Assembly (NCBI GenBank): GCA_023432235.1
Contig: JAEYUX010000187.1
Span: 1 to 5,592 of the forward strand
Source: Actinomycetes bacterium
GTDB taxonomy: Bacteria; Actinomycetota; Actinomycetes; Actinomycetales; Demequinaceae
Reading direction: 5' to 3'
DNA: 5,592 nt
Both the position numbers and the translations under genes were made by a program. The notes beneath the pieces were generated by a model that saw nothing but the letters and a program-made list of their open reading frames with translations, was not told where the DNA came from and ran no database searches. This document shows positions 1 to 5,209 of the stretch, piece by piece; the first letter of the stretch is position 1, and every line of letters starts with the position of its first letter.

Positions 1-190
1 ATGACGCGGTGAGCGAGGCGCGCTCAACAAACTCGCGTGCGGCGTCCTGAGGGACGCGGAAAGACTTACCGAAGCGCACAGCGGGCAGTTCGCCTGCGTG
101 CACCCATCGATACACAGTCATCCTGGATACGCGGCACATCTCGGCCACCTCAGCAACCGTGAGGAAGCGGGGTGCGGAATTGTCGGGCAA
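1..190 (-). CDS. Helix-turn-helix excisionase/AlpA-type DNA-binding protein, partial (C-terminus beyond left edge)
   Basis: Sixty-three residues are visible and the frame is still open at base 1. After a short tail (MPDNSAP) comes a compact winged-helix domain of the excisionase/AlpA/MerR type: RFLTVAEVAEMCRVSRMTVY (about 8-27) holds the two HTH helices, with SRMTVYRWV as the recognition helix. HAGELPAVRFGKSFRVPQD (31-49) is the wing, and the start of a last helix (AAREFVERA) follows. The pattern closely resembles the short actinobacterial HTH protein known in mycobacteria as Rv0500A (from memory), so only a few residues are probably missing. The start is TTG at 190-188, chosen because AAAGGAG lies 5 nt upstream (196-202, complement). 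The gene is divergent from ktrB. The expected role is a DNA-binding transcription factor; its target is unknown. A prophage excisionase is unlikely because no integrase or phage genes are nearby. Confidence 0.85.
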   Translation of the reverse strand, partial: MPDNSAPRFLTVAEVAEMCRVSRMTVYRWVHAGELPAVRFGKSFRVPQDAAREFVERASLTAS

Positions 191-241
191 CGGATCTCCT
201 TTTGAAGCGCTCGCCGCGTGTATCGGCCAGAAGGCACTCTC

Positions 242-270
242 ACTGTAGGGGCCAATGTGACTGTTGTGAA
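242..270 (-). promoter_or_regulatory. Candidate sigma70-type promoter for the HTH gene
   Basis: On the minus strand, TTCACA (270-265; 5 of 6 to TTGACA) is followed after exactly 17 nt by TACAGT (247-242; matches the TAnnnT core). The predicted transcript would start near 235 and give a leader of about 45 nt before the TTG start. Seen by motif only; its -35 box lies on the same bases as that of the rightward candidate. Confidence 0.35.
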
Positions 271-292
271 GGTGTGCCAACGTGCCGATGAT
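264..292 (+). promoter_or_regulatory. Candidate promoter for the ktrBA operon
   Basis: TTGTGA (264-269; 4 of 6 to TTGACA), a 17-nt spacer and GATGAT (287-292; 4 of 6 to TATAAT, lacking the first T) precede ktrB. The predicted start near 299 leaves a leader of about 68 nt. This is a weak match, supported mainly by correct spacing and by its position in the only intergenic region upstream of the operon. Confidence 0.25.
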
Positions 293-332
293 GTGAAAGG
301 CGCGTTTTTCGTGCCACAGTGACCAGTTGGGT

Positions 333-348
333 CGGCGAATTCTCGCCG
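333..348 (+). promoter_or_regulatory. Small hairpin in the ktrB leader
   Basis: CGGCGA (333-338) and TCGCCG (343-348) are perfect complements around the 4-nt loop ATTC. The hairpin ends 8 nt before the AGGGAG ribosome-binding site of ktrB, so it could affect initiation or transcript stability. No U-tract follows, so it is not a terminator. It could also be chance in GC-rich DNA. Confidence 0.3.
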
Positions 349-356
349 GGCTTGCG

Positions 357-362
357 AGGGAG
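357..362 (+). promoter_or_regulatory. Ribosome-binding site that sets the ktrB start
   Basis: AGGGAG lies 4 nt before ATG 367. The alternative GTG at 319 would add 16 residues with no family character and has no comparable purine-rich site before it, so the ATG is preferred. Confidence 0.6.
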
Positions 363-366
363 ACGG

Positions 367-1740
367 ATGCCATCACAGCGCACAGTGCGCAAGTGGGTCG
401 ATCACCAGATTGATCGGATCGCCCTGCAACACCCGGCGCGGCTCGCCCTGGGTGCCTTCGGCATGGTCATCTTGCTGTTTACCGGCCTCTTGTCTCTTCC
501 CGCCGCGACGACGAGCGGCGTGCGCGCACCGTTTGTTGACGCATTGTTCACCGCAACGTCGGCCGTATGTGTGACTGGCCTCAGCACTGTGGATGTCGGC
601 ACGTACTGGTCCCCGTTTGGCCTTGCGGTCATGGGGGTTGCGATCAAGGTGGGCGGCCTTGGCATCATCACGCTTGCGTCGCTTGCCAGCCTTGCAGTGA
701 GCCGACGCTTGGGCCTCACCCAGCGCATTCTCGCCGCCGGCGAGGCACGCTCGACGGGCTTGGGGGACTTGCGGTCGTTGCTCACCACCATCGTCGCGGT
801 CTCGACTGCGGCCGAAGTGATCATCTTCTTGGTGCTACTCCCCCGCTTCCTTACGCTCGATTACGAGGTGGGCACCTCGATCGGTTACTCCGCGTTCTAT
901 GCGGTCTCTGCCTTTAATAACGCGGGCTTTTCGCCGGACCCCATTGGGCTTACGCCGTATGCGGGCGACCTGTGGATGCTTGCCCCCATTGGCCTCGGCG
1001 TCGCGGTGGGCGCACTTGGCTTCCCGGTGTACCTCAACATGTTGCGTGATTGGCGCCACCCCCGCCGGTGGACGCTTCACACCAAGATCACCCTTGTCAC
1101 GATCGTCACGCTGAGCCTTCTCTCGGCGGCCCTGCTCGCGGTGTTCGAGTGGTCCAACCCAGCCACGCTCGGCAGTCACTCGACGGCGTCGACCATTGGC
1201 AACATCTTTTTCCAGTCGATCAACCAACGCTCGGGTGGCTTCAGCTCCTTTGACATCGGGCAGGCGCGCGAATCCACGTGGCTTCTTGAGGACATCCTCA
1301 TGTTCATCGGCGGTGGCTCAGGGGGCACGGCGGGAGGTATCCGCGTCACCACGATGGCGGTGCTCGTGCTCGCCATGTGGGCGGAGGCGCGGGGCCGGCG
1401 CGATATCGAGGCGTTCGGCAAGCGCATCGGCACCGAGGTGCTGCGCCTTGCGGTGTCGGTCACGTTGGTGAGCATGCTCATCGTGACGGTGGGCACCGCG
1501 GTGTTCCTCATGCAGACCGGGCTCGAGCTCGACCGCGCGTTGTACGAGGTGATCTCCGCCTTCGCGACGTGTGGGCTTTCGACGGGCATTACCGGCAGTC
1601 TTGATGCCGACGCCAAGGTCACCTTGATTGTCATGATGTATGTGGGCCGCGTCGGCTCCATCACGCTTGTTGCGGCGCTAGCGTTGAACAAGCGACGCCG
1701 CGCGGTTCGCTACCCGAACGAAAGGCCCCTCATTGGCTAA
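367..1740 (+). CDS. ktrB: Potassium uptake protein, TrkH/KtrB family (ion-conducting membrane subunit)
   Basis: The 457-residue length is typical of KtrB. This family forms the membrane pore that takes up K+ (Na+-coupled in studied Ktr systems), gated by a cytoplasmic KtrA ring. All four pore-loop repeats are visible: FTATSAVCVTGL (61-72), SAFNNAGFSP (181-190), SINQRSGGF (284-292) and SAFATCGLSTG (397-407), each with its filter glycine (G71, G187, G291, G403). The gating-loop motif GGGSGGTAGGIRVTT is at 315-329. GRVGSITL (427-434), with the conserved membrane-embedded Arg428, lies in the last helix. The N-terminus (1-25) is short, basic and cytoplasmic, as in KtrB. Loop 3 reads QRSGGF, whereas TRTAGF is the more usual form. 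The stop codon overlaps the start of ktrA by 8 nt, which indicates one operon and coupled translation. It could equally be labelled trkH; the single-RCK partner favours Ktr. Confidence 0.95.
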   Translation: MPSQRTVRKWVDHQIDRIALQHPARLALGAFGMVILLFTGLLSLPAATTSGVRAPFVDALFTATSAVCVTGLSTVDVGTYWSPFGLAVMGVAIKVGGLGIITLASLASLAVSRRLGLTQRILAAGEARSTGLGDLRSLLTTIVAVSTAAEVIIFLVLLPRFLTLDYEVGTSIGYSAFYAVSAFNNAGFSPDPIGLTPYAGDLWMLAPIGLGVAVGALGFPVYLNMLRDWRHPRRWTLHTKITLVTIVTLSLLSAALLAVFEWSNPATLGSHSTASTIGNIFFQSINQRSGGFSSFDIGQARESTWLLEDILMFIGGGSGGTAGGIRVTTMAVLVLAMWAEARGRRDIEAFGKRIGTEVLRLAVSVTLVSMLIVTVGTAVFLMQTGLELDRALYEVISAFATCGLSTGITGSLDADAKVTLIVMMYVGRVGSITLVAALALNKRRRAVRYPNERPLIG

Positions 1741-2395
1741 TTCAAAGCGCAACCAGGGTGTGCTCGTCATCGGCTTGGGTCGGTTTGGGTCGGCGCTGGC
1801 AGACACTCTTGACCTGATGGATGTGGACGTGCTCGCGGTGGAACGCGACGCCGACCTCGTTGAGAAGTGGTCCTCCCGCCTACCAGTGGTGGAGGCGGAT
1901 GCGAGCGATCCCCGCGCTCTCGACCAGATTGGTGCCAAGGACTTTGGCGCCGCTGTTGTGGGCGTCGGCACGTCTCTTGAGGCGTCTGTGCTCATCACCG
2001 GCAACCTCGTTGACGTAGGTGTGCCCGAGATCTGGGCAAAGGCCGTGTCGGCAGAGCACAAACGCATCCTTGAGCGCATTGGTGCGCACCACGTCGTCCT
2101 GCCGGAGGCCGACGCTGGCAGCCGCGTCGCTCACTCCGTGGGTGGGAAGATGCTCGACTACATCGAGGTGGAGGACGGCTTCACCATCGTCAAGATGCGC
2201 CCGCCCACTGAGACGCACAACTTCCGCCTCGATCAACTGGATTTGCGCAACAAGTACGGCGTGCAGGTCATTGGTGTGAAGAGCCCCGGTGAGGACTTCG
2301 TTTACGCGGGCAAGGACACATACATCCGCCCGGATGATTTGCTCGTGGTTGCTGGTGATGGCGAGCTTCTTGAACGATTTGCGCAGCGCCCCTGA
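1733..2395 (+). CDS. ktrA: Potassium uptake regulatory subunit, RCK (TrkA-N/TrkA-C) protein
   Basis: The 220-residue protein matches the one-RCK-domain length of KtrA (TrkA of Gram-negatives has two). The N-terminal Rossmann half (about 9-135) begins VLVIGLGRFGSALA, with the dinucleotide-binding GLGRFG at 14-19 and an acidic position E37/D39 at the end of the second strand (LAVERD). EADASD (54-59) matches the usual following loop. The C-terminal TrkA-C half (about 138-220) contains YIEVEDGFTIVKMRPP and ends in the RPDDLLVVAGDGE strand pattern. By family knowledge it binds ATP/ADP or NAD(H) as an octameric ring on the cytoplasmic face and gates KtrB; some TrkA-C domains also bind c-di-AMP. The start is TTG 1733, chosen because AAAGG (1721-1725) is 7 nt upstream and the residues after it lead directly into the fold. 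It overlaps ktrB by 8 nt. Confidence 0.93.
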   Translation: MANSKRNQGVLVIGLGRFGSALADTLDLMDVDVLAVERDADLVEKWSSRLPVVEADASDPRALDQIGAKDFGAAVVGVGTSLEASVLITGNLVDVGVPEIWAKAVSAEHKRILERIGAHHVVLPEADAGSRVAHSVGGKMLDYIEVEDGFTIVKMRPPTETHNFRLDQLDLRNKYGVQVIGVKSPGEDFVYAGKDTYIRPDDLLVVAGDGELLERFAQRP

Positions 2396-2412
2396 CTCGA
2401 TGCCTCTTCGAG
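2396..2412 (+). other. Weak hairpin directly after ktrA
   Basis: CTCGA (2396-2400) and TCGAG (2408-2412) can pair around a 7-nt loop immediately after the ktrA stop. The stem is only 5 bp and no T-run follows, so efficient termination is doubtful. Read-through into the next gene is possible. Confidence 0.2.
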
Positions 2413-2425
2413 GAGTATCGTCAAA

Positions 2426-2453
2426 CTGAGTCGCACTCAGATTCGGGGGAATC
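2426..2453 (+). promoter_or_regulatory. Two adjacent inverted repeats ending at the start codon of the DUF4328-like gene
   Basis: CTGAGT-CGC-ACTCAG (2426-2440) is followed, sharing one base, by GATTC-GGGG-GAATC (2440-2453). The second touches ATG 2454 and places the G-rich ribosome-binding site (GGGGG, 2445-2449) in its loop and stem edge. They may be an operator or a translation-modulating structure. Both are short, so chance is possible. Confidence 0.3.
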
Positions 2454-3053
2454 ATGACTATTGCTGCTGTCATTACGCGATCACGTGCCGCACGCCAACA
2501 ACACCGCCGCGCCGCGAAGGACGCCATCACCGGTTACGTCGCGTTGAGCGTTGCGCTCCTTGCGGTGCTGGCCGTGCGTGCGGCCGACGCTGGCGAGGGT
2601 CCTCGCACGGATGGCCTGTCCGCTCTTGTCACGTTGTCCGCAATTGGTTTGGTGTTTGGTGGCTTGTGGGGCTATCTCGCCGTCGCCAACTGGATGTCCG
2701 ACGCTTTAGCCGCCGCGGCCGCGCGCGGTCAACAAGTTCCAGCGCCATGGAATGCGTGGGTTGCCTGGTTCATCCCGTTGTACAACCTTGTTGTGCCCTA
2801 CCTTGCACTCGCGCGGCTGGCTGCGGCCGCGTCGAGTTCGCGTGCACGCGCGGGAGCAGCCGCATGGTGGGCCGGTCTCGTTTTGGCGGTGATAGCTGAG
2901 CGGGCGACGAGCGGCGGTGAGGCGAATGGGTCCACGGCGTGGGCGCTACTGGCTGCTGTGGCTCTCATCGTGAGCACGGTGGGATTTGCCTGGGCGGCAC
3001 GCCCCATCAGCGAACACCTTGACGCGCCCTCGTCGGGCCACGTCACAACCTGA
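2454..3053 (+). CDS. DUF4328-like integral membrane protein
   Basis: The 199-residue protein has a basic cytoplasmic N-terminus (ITRSRAARQQHRRAAK) and five hydrophobic segments at about 24-43, 55-78, 101-122, 135-148 and 161-182. The best recognition feature is the stretch from 72 to 122: an aromatic helix end (WGYLAVANWMSDALAAAAA), a Pro/Trp loop, then AWVAWFIPLYNLVVPYLALA. This matches the DUF4328 pattern of a tryptophan-rich, W-F-x-P-x-x-N-L-x-x-P-Y segment. The family is common in actinobacteria and has no assigned biochemical role. ATG 2454 follows GGGGG with a 4-nt gap. The gene is 58 nt after ktrA on the same strand, so co-transcription is possible, but nothing links it functionally to K+ transport. 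The family call rests on motif memory and was not verified by profile search. Confidence 0.75.
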   Translation: MTIAAVITRSRAARQQHRRAAKDAITGYVALSVALLAVLAVRAADAGEGPRTDGLSALVTLSAIGLVFGGLWGYLAVANWMSDALAAAAARGQQVPAPWNAWVAWFIPLYNLVVPYLALARLAAAASSSRARAGAAAWWAGLVLAVIAERATSGGEANGSTAWALLAAVALIVSTVGFAWAARPISEHLDAPSSGHVTT

Positions 3054-3093
3054 CGGACGAGTGCCAGGCGCGAGGCGCGCGGTGTGCGGCATT

Positions 3094-3104
3094 GTCACGG
3101 TGAC
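3094..3104. promoter_or_regulatory. Short palindrome GTCAC-G-GTGAC upstream of the DUF4349 gene
   Basis: This is a perfect 5-bp inverted repeat about a central G, 59 nt before ATG 3164. It has the size of an operator half-site pair. No clear -35/-10 pair was found in the 110 bp between the two genes, so its role is open. Confidence 0.2.
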
Positions 3105-3163
3105 GTCTCGGTTGAATTGCGGCTTGCACCCAACGCTGTCATTGAGCGGGGCGTCTTTCTAGC

Positions 3164-4144
3164 ATGAGCAACATGAACGAATCGAAGGTGGGGACGGTGC
3201 GGCGTGGTCGCATCGGGATGATGGCCGCTCTTATTGCGGCCGTGGGCGTTCTGGCGGGCTGTTCAGCCGGTGAGGACTCGGCGTACGACCCGGCTCCGGC
3301 CGTCGGCTTCGCGGACGGGGGCAGGGGGTTTGAGGCCAACGAAGACATGGCCAAGGGCGGTGGCGCTGCACCGGGTGACACGTCGGTCGTTACTGCCGCT
3401 GACAGCCAATCGCTCATTGTCACGGGCTCCTTGTATATGACGGTGGACGATCCCATTGCAGCGGCCGACGCTGCAGCTGAGATCACGAAGCGCAACGGCG
3501 GGCGCGTGGATGCCCGGGACGAGACGGCGCCTCGCGAAACGGGCAGTCGCGCCTCCGCGGAAATGACGTTGCGTGTTCCGTCCGCAAAGCTGGACGGCGT
3601 TGTGGACGAGCTTGATGCGCTTGGGACCACCGATTACTACAACACGACCACCCGGAATGTATCGACGGAGGTCATCGACCTCGATGCGAAGATCTCGACG
3701 CTGCGCGCCTCGACAGCGCGCATCGAGGGGTTGCTCGACGACGCCAGCGACATTCAGGACATCATTGCTCTCGAAGACGAGCTCGCAAGCCGGCAAGCCA
3801 CGTTGCAGAGTCTTGAGGCGCAAAAGCGCGGCCTTGACGACCAGGTGTCGATGTCGACTCTCAATGTTTCCTTCACCACGGAGCCGATCGTGGTCGAGGA
3901 AGAGGACGACTCCCCCAAGAACTTTGTCGACGGCCTCAAGTCCGGTTGGAACGGGCTCGTTGGATTCGCGACGATCGCTCTGACTGCGTTTGGCATCCTC
4001 TTGCCGTGGTTTGCCGTCATTGCACTGATCGTGTTCGCGATTGTGTGGCCGCTGCGCAAGCGTCGTGCAAACCGGCCGGCCGCGCCGCCAGCCCCCGGCC
4101 AGGTGTTCGCGGCTCCGCCGCCGCCCGCTCCGCCAGCGGAGTGA
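3164..4144 (+). CDS. DUF4349 domain-containing lipoprotein
   Basis: The 326-residue protein begins with a lipoprotein signal peptide: a basic n-region (RRGR, 13-16), a hydrophobic core (MMAALIAAVGVLAGC) and a lipobox LAGC with the lipidated cysteine at 33. A flexible Gly/Ala/Asp linker runs to about 80. The DUF4349 domain follows (about 84-300): SLIVTGSLYMTVDDP, a conserved NGGRVDARDE turn, MTLRVPSAKLDGVVDEL, then a long coiled coil (about 170-228, ending LQSLEAQKRGLDDQ), a beta segment (STLNVSFTTEP), an acidic patch EEEDD and a transmembrane helix (about 271-296) followed by RKRRA. The tail (303-326) is Pro/Ala-rich and probably cytoplasmic. The architecture fits an extracytoplasmic protein anchored at both ends; DUF4349 function is unknown. 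The ribosome-binding site is weak (GGGG at -13 to -16), and ATG 3173, three codons in, is an alternative start. The gene is last before the terminator. Confidence 0.9.
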   Translation: MSNMNESKVGTVRRGRIGMMAALIAAVGVLAGCSAGEDSAYDPAPAVGFADGGRGFEANEDMAKGGGAAPGDTSVVTAADSQSLIVTGSLYMTVDDPIAAADAAAEITKRNGGRVDARDETAPRETGSRASAEMTLRVPSAKLDGVVDELDALGTTDYYNTTTRNVSTEVIDLDAKISTLRASTARIEGLLDDASDIQDIIALEDELASRQATLQSLEAQKRGLDDQVSMSTLNVSFTTEPIVVEEEDDSPKNFVDGLKSGWNGLVGFATIALTAFGILLPWFAVIALIVFAIVWPLRKRRANRPAAPPAPGQVFAAPPPPAPPAE

Positions 4145-4164
4145 AGCAACTGCTCAACATATAG

Positions 4165-4202
4165 GACACCCGTGCCGCCCCGACAGGTGCGGTGCGGGTG
4201 TC
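4165..4202. terminator. Strong GC-rich hairpin between convergent genes, probable bidirectional terminator
   Basis: GACACCCG (4165-4172) pairs perfectly with CGGGTGTC (4195-4202). The stem extends inward through two G-T pairs and four G-C pairs to a total of 14 bp around a 10-nt loop (4179-4188). On the plus strand ATTCGTTGG follows, a poor T-run. On the minus strand CCTATATG follows, also poor. The position 20 nt after the DUF4349 gene and at the very end of the convergent gene supports termination. The minus-strand gene's TGA (4203-4201) lies partly inside the stem. Confidence 0.75.
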
Positions 4203-4740
4203 ATTCGTTGGCCCTGGCTTCTGGGCGCTCCATCAGGTCGCCCAGGAACTCGCGCACGCGTTCCTCGGTCCCCTCTTCCCAGGGACCGAAGGAAGCGATC
4301 GAGATTGATGAGCCCGCGCCTTTGATTTGGATAGTACGAAGATGCTGCTTGCCGATATATTGAACGCTCTTGTCCTCGCGAAACCTCACAGTGATAGGAG
4401 CGGAAATGCGTCTTATCTGCGTCTTGGTGAGTGGAGTGTTGCTTGTAATTCTCACCGTGACGCTGGACGCGTCTCTGAAGAGATGGGCCGCCGGCACTTT
4501 TCCCGAGTTAATCCGCTGCATTTTACGAGTCATAAGGACGCCGCAGATCATCACAAGCGTCAAGAAGATATTCCTTACTCGCATCACATTGTCATCAACG
4601 AAAGACCAACGATAATTGGGGTCCTGCATTGCATAGACGGCCCATATTGCGCAACCTGTGAAAAGCGCATAGAAGAACGAATACGCCAATCGTTGTCGCA
4701 CTCGCTGCACGTCTGCCACCCTTATCTCAAGAGACTCCAT
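4201..4740 (-). CDS. Uncharacterised two-segment membrane protein
   Basis: I do not recognise a family. The 179-residue frame has a charged N-terminus (MESLEIRVADVQRVRQR) and hydrophobic segments at about 18-38 (LAYSFFYALFTGCAIWAVYA) and 57-71 (NIFLTLVMICGVLMT), joined by a short polar loop. A soluble, probably cytoplasmic C-terminal domain of about 105 residues alternates beta-like stretches (SVTVRITS, ITVRFRED, LRTIQIKG) and ends in an acidic helix. The domain resembles a small PH-like or membrane-associated beta fold only in general pattern. Start ATG 4740 is preceded by GGCGGGGG (complement 4744-4751), and it is 11 nt downstream of the pseudogene, which suggests one leftward operon. Base composition is lower in GC than ktrBA. 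Open frames on the opposite strand across this gene are less protein-like. Confidence 0.7.
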   Translation of the reverse strand: MESLEIRVADVQRVRQRLAYSFFYALFTGCAIWAVYAMQDPNYRWSFVDDNVMRVRNIFLTLVMICGVLMTRKMQRINSGKVPAAHLFRDASSVTVRITSNTPLTKTQIRRISAPITVRFREDKSVQYIGKQHLRTIQIKGAGSSISIASFGPWEEGTEERVREFLGDLMERPEARANE

Positions 4741-4751
4741 CTACCCCCGCC

Positions 4752-5209
4752 TCAACTCGGTCCACTAAATCTCCCATATTGCTTGACACGACCGCGCATC
4801 TCATCGGCTCCGAACCCTGGCACACGCAACCACCCCGCTTGTTGGGTCGCGCAGAAGTTTTCAAGTCTGCGCATGTCCTCCTTTGGGTCAACTCTACGTG
4901 GAGAAACATCATGCATGATTTCGTTGCCTTCAATAAGCCAGGTCCCTTTCTGTGTCAAGATCACCGTGTAGAACCCTGCGTCGTAATAGGACGAACCAAC
5001 AAATACTTAGTCATATTCGCTCGGTTCGATCGGGGCTCCCATCTCCTCGGCGAAGGAGAAATAAGGGCGACAGGAGCCCGCGTCAGGCGTCGTATTCCTA
5101 ACCGAGGCACACTCCGTAACTTTCGTCGACGTAGCTGTACACATCCAACGTCAGCGGATCACCGGTGCTAATCAATAGAGCTGTTCATGCGATAGGTGTC
5201 GATTCTCAT
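4752..5209 (-). pseudogene. Disrupted gene of unknown function (two frameshifts and one nonsense codon)
   Basis: Four pieces join into one plausible protein of about 150 residues. Piece 1 (5209-5168) begins ATG in an ATGA overlap with the upstream stop: MRIDTYRMNSSID, then TAG. Piece 2, shifted +1 (open 5184-5101), reads LLISTGDPLTLDVYSYVDES YGVCLG, then TAG at 5100-5098. Piece 3, shifted +1 again (from about 5102 to 5010), reads RNTTPDAGSCRPYFSFAEE then MGAPIEPSEYD, then TAA at 5009-5007. Piece 4, in the same frame, reads VFVGSSYYDAGFYTVIL, then TQKGTWLIEG, and continues to TGA at 4754-4752. The TAA could be a C-to-T change from CAA (Gln). Each piece looks coding while the other two frames at that point do not. 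No signal peptide or known motif is recognised. The gene lies between two intact-looking genes with operon-like spacing. Sequencing or assembly indels could explain the frameshifts; the exact breakpoints are approximate. GTG 4964 could start a 70-residue remnant, which I consider less likely. Confidence 0.65.

Noticed and set aside
319..366. Upstream GTG start extending KtrB by 16 residues
   Set aside because: No good ribosome-binding site precedes it, and the added residues are not family-like. ATG 367 has AGGGAG in place. It would also span the leader hairpin.
299..366. c-di-AMP (ydaO-type) riboswitch before ktrBA
   Set aside because: Such riboswitches control Ktr genes in some bacteria, but the predicted leader of about 68 nt is too short and I saw no matching multi-stem core, only one small hairpin.
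402..824. Leftward open frame of 140 codons inside ktrB
   Set aside because: The product is Thr/Arg/Pro/Ala-rich with no recognisable pattern, as expected for the complement of a high-GC gene. ktrB is certain on the other strand.
1880..2530. Leftward open frame of 216 codons across ktrA and the following gap
   Set aside because: It is the complement of a confidently identified RCK protein and crosses the intergenic hairpins and the next gene's start.
4727..4933. Leftward 68-codon frame overlapping the pseudogene
   Set aside because: The alternative frame at 4752-4964 joins smoothly with coding-like sequence upstream (SSYYDAGFYTVIL), whereas this one does not and would overlap the start of the membrane gene.
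4327..4971. Rightward open frame of 214 codons
   Set aside because: It is antisense to the membrane protein and pseudogene, with a His/Ser/Pro/Arg-rich product lacking any fold pattern. It spans two genes on the other strand and looks like a shadow.
5007..5116. Programmed frameshifting or stop read-through in the middle gene
   Set aside because: I saw no slippery heptamer at either frame change, and two shifts plus a stop in about 200 nt fit decay or read error better.
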